Part shown: piece after piece, positions 16,935 through 24,865 of the stretch
Layout of the letters: each line of letters opens with the position of its first letter
Numbering within the stretch: the stretch's first letter is position 1
Source of the DNA: Bradyrhizobium sp. 4
GTDB lineage: Bacteria > Pseudomonadota > Alphaproteobacteria > Rhizobiales > Xanthobacteraceae
Direction of reading: 5' to 3'
Assembly: GCF_023100905.1 (NCBI RefSeq)
Contig: NZ_CP064686.1
Location: forward strand, 7,156,001-7,220,000
DNA length: 64,000 nucleotides
The notes under the pieces: model-generated
Databases searched by the model: none
Told to the model about the DNA's origin: nothing
Seen by the model: only the letters and a program-made list of their open reading frames with translations
Translations under genes and position numbers: made by a program

Positions 16935-17438
16935 CGGGCGAGCCGGGCCAGGTCCGGTTCATCCTCGCACTGTCGTGCTCTCAAAACAAAAACCTCGAAA
17001 ACAACCCCATGCACAGTAGCCGGCATGAGCGGGATCAATGACTTAGGTGCTTTGCGAATCCGTTGAATCCGCCGGGCAAGATAGCGAAAAACGAAAATTA
17101 GGTTTTGGCGAAATATTGACTCGTCGGGCAAAACAGGCGCACGATGCCATTGTCGCGGCACGCGTGACAGGGCGAGCCCCAACCGCTACTCCGGATCGAT
17201 ATCCTCGAGCTTCACGCCACCTCGCGCGCAGGCTCGAAACAATCGTCCTCAGACTTGAATCCATTCAACACAGCAGACTCGGTGCGCGCCCGGATGCGCT
17301 GGGGAGCGTAGTCGTAAACGCGCTAGCTCGCGGGGTAGCCGGTGTCCGCTCTGTCCGCGAAACCGGACATGGCCAGTCCGGCTTTGTGAGTCAGCTTCGG
17401 GCCAGCAGCGGAAGTGCTGGCTCTGCGTTGCTGCTGAC
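16935..17438. other. 504-bp intergenic region without a supported gene
   Basis: An open frame covers 17047-17442 but has no ribosome binding site, homology-like motif or credible composition. The stretch 17080-17150 is locally AT-richer than its surroundings. The stretch 17340-17440 contains several short inverted GTCCG/CGGAC words. This looks like eroded mobile or repeat-derived sequence, but no transposase remnant can be named. Confidence 0.4.
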
Positions 17439-17927
17439 CTAGTTTACTTTCTCATCGGACCTAGAAGGTCCCCAAGCATATGCCTCTTCGGGGCTGCTAA
17501 ACGCTCGTATGATGGGTTCGGAGAAGCCAAGCACCTCGTAGCAGTAGTCGCCTCCGACAAAGGAGAAGTGCCGCGGCTTCCGACCGACCGGATCGGTCGC
17601 AGCGTAGGCTTTCAGCAATGCCGAGTTCTCAGCTTCTTTAACGTAGACTCCGCCGTCGTAGCGGCCAGTTGTTTTGTCCCCGTGATCGGCGACCGAATAG
17701 ATCATTTCTTCGATGCCCGAATAGATCTCGCAGGACATTTCGATGCCGTAAGCGCGAAGGCCGGGGTTCGGTGCCACCACGATGAGATAGAGAACGCCGC
17801 GCCAAAGGCCTTGATCGAAAACAAAAGGTGGGCGTTCGATGCCATCGATTATCGAAGGGTAGGGCCGCCATTTGATAGTGGAATCAGGAAACAATTGGAG
17901 TCCTTTTCGGTTTGAAAGTTGCGTCAT
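17439..17927 (-). CDS. Hypothetical protein (162 aa)
   Basis: I do not recognise the family. The chain begins MTQLSNRKGLQLFPDST and has alternating hydrophobic segments (GVLYLIVVAPNPGLRAYGIE), a Gly/Tyr-rich middle (GDKTTGRYDGGVYVKEAEN) and an acidic end (SSPEEAYAWGPSRSDEKVN). There is no signal peptide and no membrane helix, so it is likely a soluble cytoplasmic protein. The start is set at the ATG at 17927; an in-frame ATG at 17951 is also available. Base composition is lower in GC than the flanking housekeeping genes, consistent with accessory DNA. Confidence 0.6.
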   Translation of the reverse strand: MTQLSNRKGLQLFPDSTIKWRPYPSIIDGIERPPFVFDQGLWRGVLYLIVVAPNPGLRAYGIEMSCEIYSGIEEMIYSVADHGDKTTGRYDGGVYVKEAENSALLKAYAATDPVGRKPRHFSFVGGDYCYEVLGFSEPIIRAFSSPEEAYAWGPSRSDEKVN

Positions 17928-18053
17928 GCCGACAACAAGGCGCTGGGTCAAGATTGTCGCAATGGCCAGAAGCAGACCTCGCAGCTCATTGGGCTTTCTA
18001 TTCCGACGTCGAGGGCGGAGTGGACCTCTCTTCCCCTGGGAGAAAAGGTGGCG

Positions 18054-19367
18054 TCACCCGAACTGCGCGACCACGGCCGACCACAGACGCCAGATTTCGG
18101 GGGACTTTTCATCGACGGCGGTCTGCACCATGACCAGCTTCGAGGGCGGATCAACGAGGATGCGCTGCCCGAGGTGCCCCAAGAGCGCGAATTGCCGTCT
18201 GCTGCCGGGAAACAGGTAGACCTGATAGCCGTACCCGAACCCTCCCTCGGCTTTTGCCAGATACGTCTCGGAGGCAAGCACCGTGGTCGCATCAATCATC
18301 CACTGTGCCGGTATTATCTGTTTGCCTTCCCACGCTCCGTTGTGGGCCAGCAGACGGGCGAGCCGCGCGTAATCGCGCAGTACCGCATTGAAGAACCCGT
18401 GCGCTACCTCACGGCCATCCGCATCAATCAGCCATTTGGCATCCGCTTCCGTGCCGATCGGCTGCCAAACTTTTTCCTGGAGATAGCCGCACATTGATTG
18501 ACCGGTCGCGTAATGCAGCACGAGACCAAGCACGTCCGTCTCGATACTGGCGTAATGGAATCGCGTCCCCGGCGGCGCGATCCGTTGGTTGAATTGCGCG
18601 ATGCTGGCAACGGTGCCTTTTTGGGAAAACCAGTGTTTGCGCACCATGTCGCCCCACAGGCGATCGAGGTCGTCTCCGCTGCCTTTCGCTTCATCGTTCT
18701 CTTCACCGAACTTCACGCCAGACGACATGTGCAGCAGCGCGCGGATCGGCGTTGCACCGTATTCCGTGCCCTTCAAGCCGGGAACATAGGTCTCCGCAGC
18801 ATCGTCGATCGACTTGATCGCGCCTTCCGCGGTCGCGATCCCTACCAGCATGCCAGTGATAGATTTTGCCATCGACTGCGATATCAGCCGGTCTCGATCG
18901 GTGCGGCCGTACTGATAGCACTCAACCAGAATCCGGTCGTCCTTAGCGATCAACAGGCCCGTCACCGGATTGCGCGACAGATAATCCGCAAGCGAAGCGC
19001 GGTTTCCCTTGTACTGGTAGCTGACATCCGCCGGCGTTCGCTTGAATGGCCAGGATGTGGCCGCGCGATCGACGTGGCGTGTCGGGAATATCTCATCGTA
19101 ATGACTGAATGCGCCGACGCGGTATTTTGGCGAGGCCGGATTGCCGGGCTGGAAGATCCTCCACCGGTCCTTGATCGGGTAGTTCTCGGCCGCGCCGTAA
19201 AGTTCGGCGTCCGGGCCATCGGGGAAAAAGGACGGACCACCACCGATTTCGGCAGCCCAACTCCATTTCGCCGGCGCCGCAACGCAGGTTGCCGCCAGTC
19301 CGGTCAGCATAGAGCGTCGCGAGAGTGCATTCCCGGCGCTGGTATCGGACTTTAAAGGCCTTCTCAT
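18054..19367 (-). CDS. Serine hydrolase of the beta-lactamase/6-aminohexanoate-dimer hydrolase fold, Tat-exported
   Basis: Class C beta-lactamase-fold hydrolase, 437 aa. The N-terminus SRRSMLTGLAATCVAAP has the twin-arginine pattern followed by a hydrophobic stretch, so Tat export is likely. The nucleophile Ser-x-x-Lys is in ISQSMAKSITGM near residue 170. The second motif is RFHYASIETDVLG, where the Tyr of the YxN element is kept but the Asn is Ser, as in carboxylesterase-like members. The C-terminal LLGHLGQRILVDP replaces the KTG box region. True beta-lactamase activity is unlikely; an amide or ester hydrolase fits better. It stands alone. Confidence 0.8.
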   Translation of the reverse strand: MRRPLKSDTSAGNALSRRSMLTGLAATCVAAPAKWSWAAEIGGGPSFFPDGPDAELYGAAENYPIKDRWRIFQPGNPASPKYRVGAFSHYDEIFPTRHVDRAATSWPFKRTPADVSYQYKGNRASLADYLSRNPVTGLLIAKDDRILVECYQYGRTDRDRLISQSMAKSITGMLVGIATAEGAIKSIDDAAETYVPGLKGTEYGATPIRALLHMSSGVKFGEENDEAKGSGDDLDRLWGDMVRKHWFSQKGTVASIAQFNQRIAPPGTRFHYASIETDVLGLVLHYATGQSMCGYLQEKVWQPIGTEADAKWLIDADGREVAHGFFNAVLRDYARLARLLAHNGAWEGKQIIPAQWMIDATTVLASETYLAKAEGGFGYGYQVYLFPGSRRQFALLGHLGQRILVDPPSKLVMVQTAVDEKSPEIWRLWSAVVAQFG

Positions 19368-19583
19368 TGCTCATTGTTCCAAGCTACCGCTGCGCCGCTT
19401 GCAAGAGCGATAAAATCGCGCCTTCGCAAACTTGGCCCATCCGACCTTGAAATCGCTGGAGAGGGGCCAACTGCTCCTCACCGCGAATGCTACGGCGCGT
19501 AACATTGAGCCAAGCAGCGTGCTGTGTCAATGGCCTACAGCTTTTGAGCGAGGTCCGATTTGGGTCGATTTTGTTGCAAAAGT

Positions 19584-19640
19584 CGGTCACAAGCGGACCT
19601 GCACCGGCTGCTCGCGGCAGGTCAGCTGTGGGCCAAGAGG
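19584..19640 (+). repeat. 57-bp degenerate direct repeat, copy A
   Basis: About 79 percent identical (45 of 57) to copy B at 20197-20253 in the same orientation; the shared core is GCGGCAGGTCAGCT. It ends 3 bp before the stop codon of the minus-strand kinase gene, on that gene's downstream side. With copy B it brackets the kinase. Confidence 0.6.
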
Positions 19641-19643
19641 AGA

Positions 19644-20162
19644 CTAACCAGTCTGAGCGCGAACATACGTCTCCGCTTCTTCGAGCAGGTGATCGAGCGA
19701 GCTAACGGCCGTATCGAGCACCAGGTGTTCTCGATCCCACGGTTCATAGTCTCGGTTCACTACCTCAGCCCACGTTGGCTGCTTGAGACCGCTGATGTCT
19801 GAGGTGCGTGTTTCCACTCGTTGTCGATGCAAGATCAGGTCGCTGCAAACCACTTCAATCTCAACGACGCATGTCGACTTCTGAGCGGCGACCTGTCGCC
19901 ATCCGACGCGGCTTGCCAGGACTGGATTTACGCAGTCTACGACAACGACACGACCAAGCTCGAGTTTTTCAGCCGCGAGTGCGGTGGCTACCACATAGCC
20001 CATCGCGCCGACCCTATGACCTGCGGTCCGTAGCGTCTGCTCAACGGCATCGATACGAAGGTACGTGGCCGCGAGACGTCTGGTCAGCTCCCGGAAAACT
20101 GTTGTCTTGCCCGTGCCGGGAAGGCCACCAAAGACTATCAGCGCTGGTGGACGGCCTGTCAT
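19644..20162 (-). CDS. P-loop kinase-like AAA family ATPase (172 aa)
   Basis: Small nucleotide-binding protein of the zeta-toxin/chloramphenicol-phosphotransferase-like P-loop kinase group. Walker A is GGLPGTGKTT at residues 12-21. An Asp in RIDAVEQTLR (about 47-56) and VVVDCVNPV occupy the usual acceptor and Walker B places. The lid region with Arg residues is HRQRVETRTSDISG. Such proteins phosphorylate small molecules or antibiotics; the substrate here is unknown. No antitoxin partner is seen. The gene is bracketed by two 57-bp degenerate direct repeats and is surrounded by gene-poor sequence, which suggests acquisition. Confidence 0.75.
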   Translation of the reverse strand: MTGRPPALIVFGGLPGTGKTTVFRELTRRLAATYLRIDAVEQTLRTAGHRVGAMGYVVATALAAEKLELGRVVVVDCVNPVLASRVGWRQVAAQKSTCVVEIEVVCSDLILHRQRVETRTSDISGLKQPTWAEVVNRDYEPWDREHLVLDTAVSSLDHLLEEAETYVRAQTG

Positions 20163-20196
20163 GCGACATCATCGGCCGGCATTCGGAAGTCCGCAA

Positions 20197-20253
20197 TGGT
20201 CACCGGCGGTCCTCCACCGGCTGCGTGCGGCAGGTCAGCTAGCGGACAAGATG
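20197..20253 (+). repeat. 57-bp degenerate direct repeat, copy B
   Basis: Counterpart of 19584-19640. It lies 35 bp upstream of the start codon of the minus-strand kinase gene. Immediately after it, ATGCGACATC (20251-20260) repeats the 10-mer at the kinase start (20161-20170). Confidence 0.6.
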
Positions 20254-20427
20254 CGACATCCCGGGTCGATGAGCTTCCAGTATGAGCGGCAAAAGTTCTG
20301 AATCATGCCAGAGCTTTGGAATGCACAATGATAAATCCTTCGCGATGGCGGAACCGCGGAACTCGTCGCTCAGACGCCCGGTTCCGGGTCAACACGGTTC
20401 CTCAATTAACAAATGACCAGAGCGTTC

Positions 20428-20450
20428 CACACGTAGATCGGCGACGTGTG
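20428..20450. promoter_or_regulatory. Inverted repeat upstream of the porin gene
   Basis: CACACGT, nine bases, ACGTGTG: perfect 7-bp arms 73 bp upstream of the porin start codon. It could be an operator or a 5'-UTR hairpin. The regulator is unknown. Confidence 0.4.
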
Positions 20451-20523
20451 TCTCGCGCGCTACAGCAAATCCGATGAGTTGGGGTAGCGTTTGGCACACC
20501 TATTTAAACCTGAGAGACTCGAA

Positions 20524-21222
20524 ATGAAAAAGTTCCTTCTCGCTACTGTCGCTTTCGCCGCCCTAGCGGGTACAGCATCGGCAGCTGATATGGCCGCGCG
20601 TCCTTACACCAAAGCCCCACCGATGGCGGCCTCGCCGATTTACAACTGGACCGGCTTTTACATCGGCGGTCACGTCGGCGGCGCATTCGGCGGCAGCAAC
20701 AACATTCTGGCCCCCGGCTTCACCGGCACCAGCAGCAACGATGGTGTGTTCATGGGCGGCGCGCAGGTCGGTTACGACCATCAGTTCTCGCCGAACTGGG
20801 TGCTGGGCATTGAAGCGAACTACAGCTTCCTCGACACCAACAACAATCCCTTCGTCAACCGTGGGCTCGGTTCGGTCACCGGTCGCCTCGGCTACACCTG
20901 GGGTCCGGCGCTGCTGTACGTCAAAGGCGGTTACGCCTGGGCTGACTCCCGCCTTACGAACGGTTTCGGCGGCGGCACCTTCACCAACAACGGCGGTGGT
21001 CGCGACGGCTACACCGTGGGCGGTGGTCTCGAATACATGTTCGCCCAGAACTGGTCGGGCAAGGTCGAATACCAGTACTACGATTTCGGCACGCGGAACG
21101 CTCTCTTCACCAGCGCCGGCGGTGTTGTTACCGCCGTCGGCTTCCGCAATGACGAGCACACCATCAAGGCCGGCCTGAACTACCGGTTCAATTGGGGCGC
21201 CGCGTCGGCTTCTCGTTACTGA
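20524..21222 (+). CDS. Outer-membrane beta-barrel protein, Omp25/31-like
   Basis: Small outer-membrane porin of the alphaproteobacterial Omp25/Omp31 family, 232 aa. The start is the ATG at 20524 (MKKFLLATVAF), giving a classic signal peptide with cleavage after ASAAD; an earlier in-frame start would spoil it. The mature N-terminus has the family signature NWTGFYIGGHVGGAFG. Alternating Gly/aromatic strands follow, and the terminal region KAGLNYRFNW is the closing strand, though the chain continues for seven residues. The low Cys and high Asn/Gly content is typical. A strong intrinsic terminator follows at 21242. Confidence 0.9.
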   Translation: MKKFLLATVAFAALAGTASAADMAARPYTKAPPMAASPIYNWTGFYIGGHVGGAFGGSNNILAPGFTGTSSNDGVFMGGAQVGYDHQFSPNWVLGIEANYSFLDTNNNPFVNRGLGSVTGRLGYTWGPALLYVKGGYAWADSRLTNGFGGGTFTNNGGGRDGYTVGGGLEYMFAQNWSGKVEYQYYDFGTRNALFTSAGGVVTAVGFRNDEHTIKAGLNYRFNWGAASASRY

Positions 21223-21241
21223 CGGCTTACGTAATATACCT

Positions 21242-21270
21242 AAAGGGCCAGCCATACGGGCTGGCCCTTT
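21242..21270 (+). terminator. Intrinsic terminator after the porin gene
   Basis: A 12-bp perfect stem, AAAGGGCCAGCC (21242-21253) with GGCTGGCCCTTT (21259-21270), surrounds a 5-nt loop. The stem ends in TTT and lies 20 bp past the stop codon. High confidence as a rho-independent terminator. Confidence 0.85.
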
Positions 21271-21628
21271 CTGCTAAGACGGAATGGCTGGCGCGAGTTG
21301 GCGGCTTGCGTTTTTACGAAGCTCTCCAGAAACTACTTGATGTCAGTTCATGATCGGACCTCCACTCCTGTGGTGGAAGATTACCGAGCCTGAACAAGAT
21401 GTAGCCTCTGCTGAGAGGCGACCAAAATACGTTCGGTTGCTCGCGACAGCAACACCGGGCAATGCGCTGAATTTCAGATCCGGGTCAAAAAGGCGTGCTT
21501 GCAGCTTTGTCCGCTTAGGTGCTTTCCCCCGCGCGACATCACCTACAAGCACACGCCCTTTCTACGTTTGCCATCTTTCCTACGGCCGAGGTGTCGCAAA
21601 CTCCGCCCGTCGTCCATATGTTGCCTTC
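21271..21628. other. 358-bp intergenic region with no supported gene
   Basis: Lies between the porin terminator and the LLM flavoprotein. An open frame in register with the flavoprotein extends back to 21350, but its sequence is unlike the family N-terminus and lacks a ribosome binding site. I see no clear promoter or repeat. Confidence 0.4.
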
Positions 21629-22651
21629 ATGAAAAAGATCGGATTCCTCTCCTTCGGGCACTGGACGCCCTCGCCGCAATCGCAGACCCGCTCGGCCGCG
21701 GACACGCTGCTGCAATCGATCGAGCTTGCGGTTGCGGCCGAAGAACTCGGCGCCGACGGCGCCTATTTTCGCGTGCACCATTTTGCGCGGCAGCTCGCCT
21801 CCCCCTTTCCGCTGCTGGCCGCGGTCGGCGCCAGGACCAGCAAGATCGAGATCGGCACGGCCGTGATCGACATGCGCTACGAGAATCCGCTGTACATGGC
21901 GGAGGACGCGGGCTCCGCCGACCTCATCGCCGGCGGGCGGCTGCAGCTCGGCATCAGCCGCGGCTCGCCCGAGCAGGTGATCGACGGCTGGCGCTATTTC
22001 GGCTACCAGCCGGCCGAGGGCGAGAGCGACGCCGAGATGGGCCGGCGTCATGCCGAGGTCTTTCTCGACATCTTGCGCGGCGAAGGTTTTGCAAAGCCCA
22101 ACCCGCAGCCGATGTTTCCAAATCCGCCGGGGCTGTTGCGGCTCGAGCCCCATGCGGAAGGCCTGCGCGAACGGATCTGGTGGGGTGCCGGCTCGAACGC
22201 GACGGCGGTCTGGGCCGCCAAGCACGGCATGAATCTGCAGAGCTCGACGCTGAAGAACGACGAGACCGGCGAAGCCTTCCATGTGCAGCAGGCCGCGCAG
22301 ATCCGCGCCTATCGCGCCGCGTGGAAAGAGGCCGGCCATACCCGCGAGCCTCGCGTGTCCGTCAGCCGCAGCATCTTCGCGCTGGCCGACGATCGCGACC
22401 GCGCCTATTTCGGCGGCGAGCGCGGCAGCGAGGACCAGGTCGGCTTGATCGACCCGCGCACCCGCGCGATCTTCGGCCGCTCCTATGCCGCGGAGCCGGA
22501 TGTGCTGATCGAGCAGCTCCGAGCGGACGAGGCGATTGCGGAGGCGGACACGCTGCTGCTGACGATCCCGAACCAGCTTGGTGTCGACTATTGCGCGCAC
22601 GCCATCGAGGCTATCCTCACGCACGTGGCGCCCGCGCTTGGGTGGCGCTGA
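21629..22651 (+). CDS. LLM-class flavin-dependent oxidoreductase
   Basis: Luciferase-like TIM-barrel flavoprotein of 340 aa, expected to use FMN from a separate reductase to oxygenate or reduce a small substrate. The start at the ATG at 21629 gives MKKIGFLSFGHWTP, the usual first beta-strand. Family features include ELGADGAYFRVHHFARQ, IEIGTAVIDMRYENP (strand with cis-peptide) and GGRLQLGISRGSPEQ. The C-terminal LLLTIPNQLGVDYCAHAIE helix-strand pair is also typical. The substrate is unknown. It stands alone, with no linked flavin reductase. Confidence 0.88.
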   Translation: MKKIGFLSFGHWTPSPQSQTRSAADTLLQSIELAVAAEELGADGAYFRVHHFARQLASPFPLLAAVGARTSKIEIGTAVIDMRYENPLYMAEDAGSADLIAGGRLQLGISRGSPEQVIDGWRYFGYQPAEGESDAEMGRRHAEVFLDILRGEGFAKPNPQPMFPNPPGLLRLEPHAEGLRERIWWGAGSNATAVWAAKHGMNLQSSTLKNDETGEAFHVQQAAQIRAYRAAWKEAGHTREPRVSVSRSIFALADDRDRAYFGGERGSEDQVGLIDPRTRAIFGRSYAAEPDVLIEQLRADEAIAEADTLLLTIPNQLGVDYCAHAIEAILTHVAPALGWR

Positions 22652-22683
22652 GGCGAACGATCGACTTGGCGAAGCGCGCGCTC

Positions 22684-22842
22684 TCAAAACAAAGCGGCGC
22701 TGGCAGCCTGTCCGTAGATCATTGCGGCCACGAGAGAGAGCAGCAAGCCCGCGCCCGAAAAGATCACGAGGACTTTCAGAGTTTCGACGTCGACGTTGGT
22801 TCTCGTCGCGCGGGATATCGCCTTTGCAAGTGCAGCCATCAT
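22684..22842 (-). CDS. Small single-helix membrane protein (52 aa)
   Basis: A short frame starts at the double ATG at 22842/22839, with GGAG six bases before the first. The protein is MMAALAKAISRATR, then a polar turn (TNVDVETLK), then one hydrophobic helix (VLVIFSGAGLLLSLVAAMIYG) and a short tail (QAASAALF). The layout is a cytosolic basic N-terminus with one transmembrane segment. Codon use fits the surrounding genome. I do not recognise the family. It is convergent with the LLM gene, 32 bp away. Confidence 0.55.
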   Translation of the reverse strand: MMAALAKAISRATRTNVDVETLKVLVIFSGAGLLLSLVAAMIYGQAASAALF

Positions 22843-23037
22843 CGCCAGCTCCGAACACGCCGCGCGGAGGCACGGCCTATTCCATCTAGCGTGATTGGGC
22901 GCATTTGCGTGTGAAGCAGATTACAGGTGATCTTTTGCGTGCTGAACCACACGGCAGCGATGCGCGAAGAAGATCCAACCGGATTGTCTCGCCTTGGCGC
23001 CAAGGATGCCGCCAGCAGACAAACGCTGATCCGGCCG

Positions 23038-23523
23038 TCAAATCCCGCCGGGAAGCTCAACGCCGGCTTCCGTCAGGTCACGGAGGAATTTCCGCACCAG
23101 GAGCATGTTGGTTCTCTGCAGCTCGTGATTATTGCCGAACTTGAACTGGTTGGCTTCGGTTACGATCAGTCCCTGGTCGGTCTCGCGGAAAATGCCTTGC
23201 TTCTTCAAGCGATCGGCGCGCCGTCGGACGGTTTCGATCGGCAGACCGAAAAAGCGGGACAGGGCGGCACGGGAAACGCCCTGCTTGATCCTATCCGGCT
23301 CAACCGCCTGGATGCTGCCAAATTGCCGGTCCAGTTCGGGGTTCTTCATGATCTTGAGAACGTTGGCGTTCAAGACCGCATGAATGATCATCAAGTCCAG
23401 CGGATCGAAATCGTAGTGGCGGAACATTTCGCTGGCTGCGCACAGCATGTAGGCCAACGAGTGGCGAGAGACGGTTCGGATCAAATCCGCCGCGATGTCC
23501 TCGCCTTCAGTCGTACCAACCAT
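23038..23523 (-). CDS. Probable winged-helix transcriptional regulator (161 aa)
   Basis: Soluble protein with an N-terminal helical region (DIAADLIRTVSRHSLAYMLCAASEMFRHYDFDPLDLMIIHAV) and a C-terminal HTH: KQGVSRAALSRFFGLPIETVRRRADRLKKQGIF is a helix-turn-helix followed by a wing (RETDQGLIVTEAN). Helix 2 and 3 spacing resembles Crp/MarR-type DNA-binding domains, but there is no cyclic-nucleotide domain. The family is not named with confidence. The start is the ATG at 23523. No partner operon is apparent. Confidence 0.65.
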   Translation of the reverse strand: MVGTTEGEDIAADLIRTVSRHSLAYMLCAASEMFRHYDFDPLDLMIIHAVLNANVLKIMKNPELDRQFGSIQAVEPDRIKQGVSRAALSRFFGLPIETVRRRADRLKKQGIFRETDQGLIVTEANQFKFGNNHELQRTNMLLVRKFLRDLTEAGVELPGGI

Positions 23524-23717
23524 GGCCAGTGCCCGCTTCTACGGATGTCCGGTTCGACGCCCACAAGCCGGTTCTATGTATCCTTGGCGCACCGCGCGTG
23601 AGGCAGGACCGGTCTGCTGTTTCCCCCAATATGGGTATGGTCGCGATTCCAGCGGGTCAATAGCTGGCTTGTCGGCAATATCATTTTCACCGATACGAGG
23701 TTGAGTTGCCGGGCGCG

Positions 23718-23737
23718 CAATTGGCGCGTGCCAATTG
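23718..23737. promoter_or_regulatory. 8-bp inverted repeat just before a small ORF
   Basis: CAATTGGC (23718-23725), loop GCGT, GCCAATTG (23730-23737): a perfect stem ending five bases before the ATG at 23743. It overlaps the place where a ribosome binding site should be, so it could be an operator or a translation-blocking hairpin. Confidence 0.45.
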
Positions 23738-23742
23738 TGGTC

Positions 23743-23976
23743 ATGGACCAAATGACATTTATCATCGAAGCTATTAGAGACGACTGCCGCACCGTGGATT
23801 TCCGTGACAGCGCGATCGTTGCGGTGATCCTGGCCCGCAAGCACGCGGTGAATGGTTTTGTGGTTTCGATCACGGCTCCGGACGGGCAGCTTTTTTCAGC
23901 CGATCAGTTCAACCATTTGCTGGCGAGCAGGGGGCTTGGTTCGAATCCAGCGGCGCAGGAAGTTGGGCGGCGCTAA
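23743..23976 (+). CDS. Small hypothetical protein (77 aa)
   Basis: The open frame from the ATG at 23743 reads MDQMTFIIEAIRDDCR, then DSAIVAVILARKHAVNGFVV and SITAPDGQLFSADQFNHLL. It has mixed helix and strand character and no signal peptide or membrane segment. The composition is protein-like, unlike the opposite strand, but no family is recognised and no ribosome binding site is clear because a hairpin covers it. It may be a real accessory gene or chance. Confidence 0.35.
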   Translation: MDQMTFIIEAIRDDCRTVDFRDSAIVAVILARKHAVNGFVVSITAPDGQLFSADQFNHLLASRGLGSNPAAQEVGRR

Positions 23977-24241
23977 AGCGGGCGTTGTTACGCGCCATCT
24001 TGGAACCGGTGCAACCATTTGCAGCGGCTTCGGTAGCGGTGCGAGCAGGGCATCGTCGGCGCGCCGGCCGATTGGATAGAGACTGATCTGCGGAATGTAG
24101 CCCTAGGTTTTCGGAAATCGCATTCGTCTTCGCCCGATCAGTGCTCGACCAAGGGAATGAAGAGATCCGAGCCTATGATCCATTCACGGAGCGGACCCGG
24201 AGCAGTGGCTCGCGCTGGACGAACAAGAACGTATCGATTGT

Positions 24242-24550
24242 GTGACGGAGTATCATCGGCGCGCGCGGATCCACCTCACGCGCGCGACATTGCACGCCGT
24301 TATTCACGCCGTCGTCGAGAGCCAGATTGCGGATCGCGAACTGCCGGTCCGAGCCGCGGCGCAACGGCTGATGTCAGAGGGGCTCGATCGTCACGAAGCC
24401 ATCCATGCGATCGGCTCGGTGCTGGTCGGATACTTGAACGACCGGATGCGCGGACTCAGGTCGGGCGGCGGCGACCTCGATACGAGGTCCGAGCAGGATC
24501 TGAACGAGGCTTATTTCGCCGAGCTGGAAGCCTTGACCGCGGAAGGATGA
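24242..24550 (+). CDS. DUF1841-like small protein with altered ends
   Basis: Helical protein whose core HAVIHAVVESQIADRE and HEAIHAIGSVLVGYL (His/Glu spaced in helices) recalls DUF1841. Coding sense extends upstream of the GTG at 24242 (DPEQWLALDEQERIDC) but with no in-frame start. An ATG at 24157 followed by KRSEPMIHS lies in another frame, so a one-base change near 24190 probably broke the natural N-terminus. At the 3' end, a 19-bp tandem repeat introduces an early TGA. Without the repeat the chain would read on as AEGWLRSA. The protein may still be functional, since only terminal residues are affected. Confidence 0.6.
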   Translation: MTEYHRRARIHLTRATLHAVIHAVVESQIADRELPVRAAAQRLMSEGLDRHEAIHAIGSVLVGYLNDRMRGLRSGGGDLDTRSEQDLNEAYFAELEALTAEG

Positions 24551-24592
24551 CTTCACCGCGGAAGGATGACTTCACCGCGGAAGGATGGCTTC
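24536..24592 (+). repeat. Tandem repeat, three 19-bp units
   Basis: ACCGCGGAAGGATGACTTC occurs at 24536-24554 and 24555-24573, and with one change (TGG for TGA) at 24574-24592. The first unit carries the stop codon of the DUF1841-like gene. The third unit would be read through by the unexpanded gene. Confidence 0.9.
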
Positions 24593-24626
24593 GGTCCGCG
24601 TGACCAGGCGACAGTCGGTACCGAAA

Positions 24627-24703
24627 TGGCGCGCCCGGAACGATTCGAACGTCCGACCCTCAGATTCGTAGTCTGATGCTCTATCCAGCTGAGCTACGGG
24701 CGC
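24627..24703 (-). tRNA. tRNA-Arg (anticodon ACG)
   Basis: On the minus strand, a 7-bp acceptor stem GCGCCCG/CGGGCGC closes a cloverleaf. The D-arm is GCTCAGCTGGATAGAGC, the anticodon arm TCAGA-CTACGAA-TCTGA (anticodon ACG) and the T-arm carries GTTCGAATC. Discriminator G and an encoded CCA (24627-24629) follow. ACG is expected to be deaminated to ICG by TadA to read CGU, CGC and CGA. It is 77 nt with CCA. Confidence 0.97.
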
Positions 24704-24865
24704 GTTTTTCGCTGACAGTGCGGGCGTGGCCCGCAGGCAGCCCCCGGCGACGCCGGAGGGGTGCGAAAGAGCGCTCTGACTAACCGCTCTTGCCCCGATT
24801 GGCAAGGTCCGGATTGGGGAGATTTTGCTGGGAAATGAGAGTTTCCGCACTCAACCGCGAGCCGA

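Larger units (their letters stand above)
20163..20523. other. 361-bp intergenic region: direct repeat B and porin promoter region
   Basis: Contains direct repeat copy B, the 10-mer ATGCGACATC at both 20161-20170 and 20251-20260, and an inverted repeat at 20428-20450. The rest is probably the porin leader. No gene of its own is supported. Confidence 0.5.

Noticed and set aside
17047..17442. Plus-strand frame in the 17-kb gap
   Set aside because: No ribosome binding site, no domain, and the composition looks like eroded intergenic sequence.
18054..19367. Antibiotic-resistance beta-lactamase
   Set aside because: The second and third active-site motifs differ from true beta-lactamases and fit the broader serine hydrolase group better.
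19808..20242. Frames opposite the P-loop kinase
   Set aside because: The Walker A motif and codon use support the minus strand only.
19584..20253. Complete insertion sequence
   Set aside because: The bracketing repeats are direct and degenerate, there are no terminal inverted repeats, and the enclosed gene is a kinase, not a transposase.
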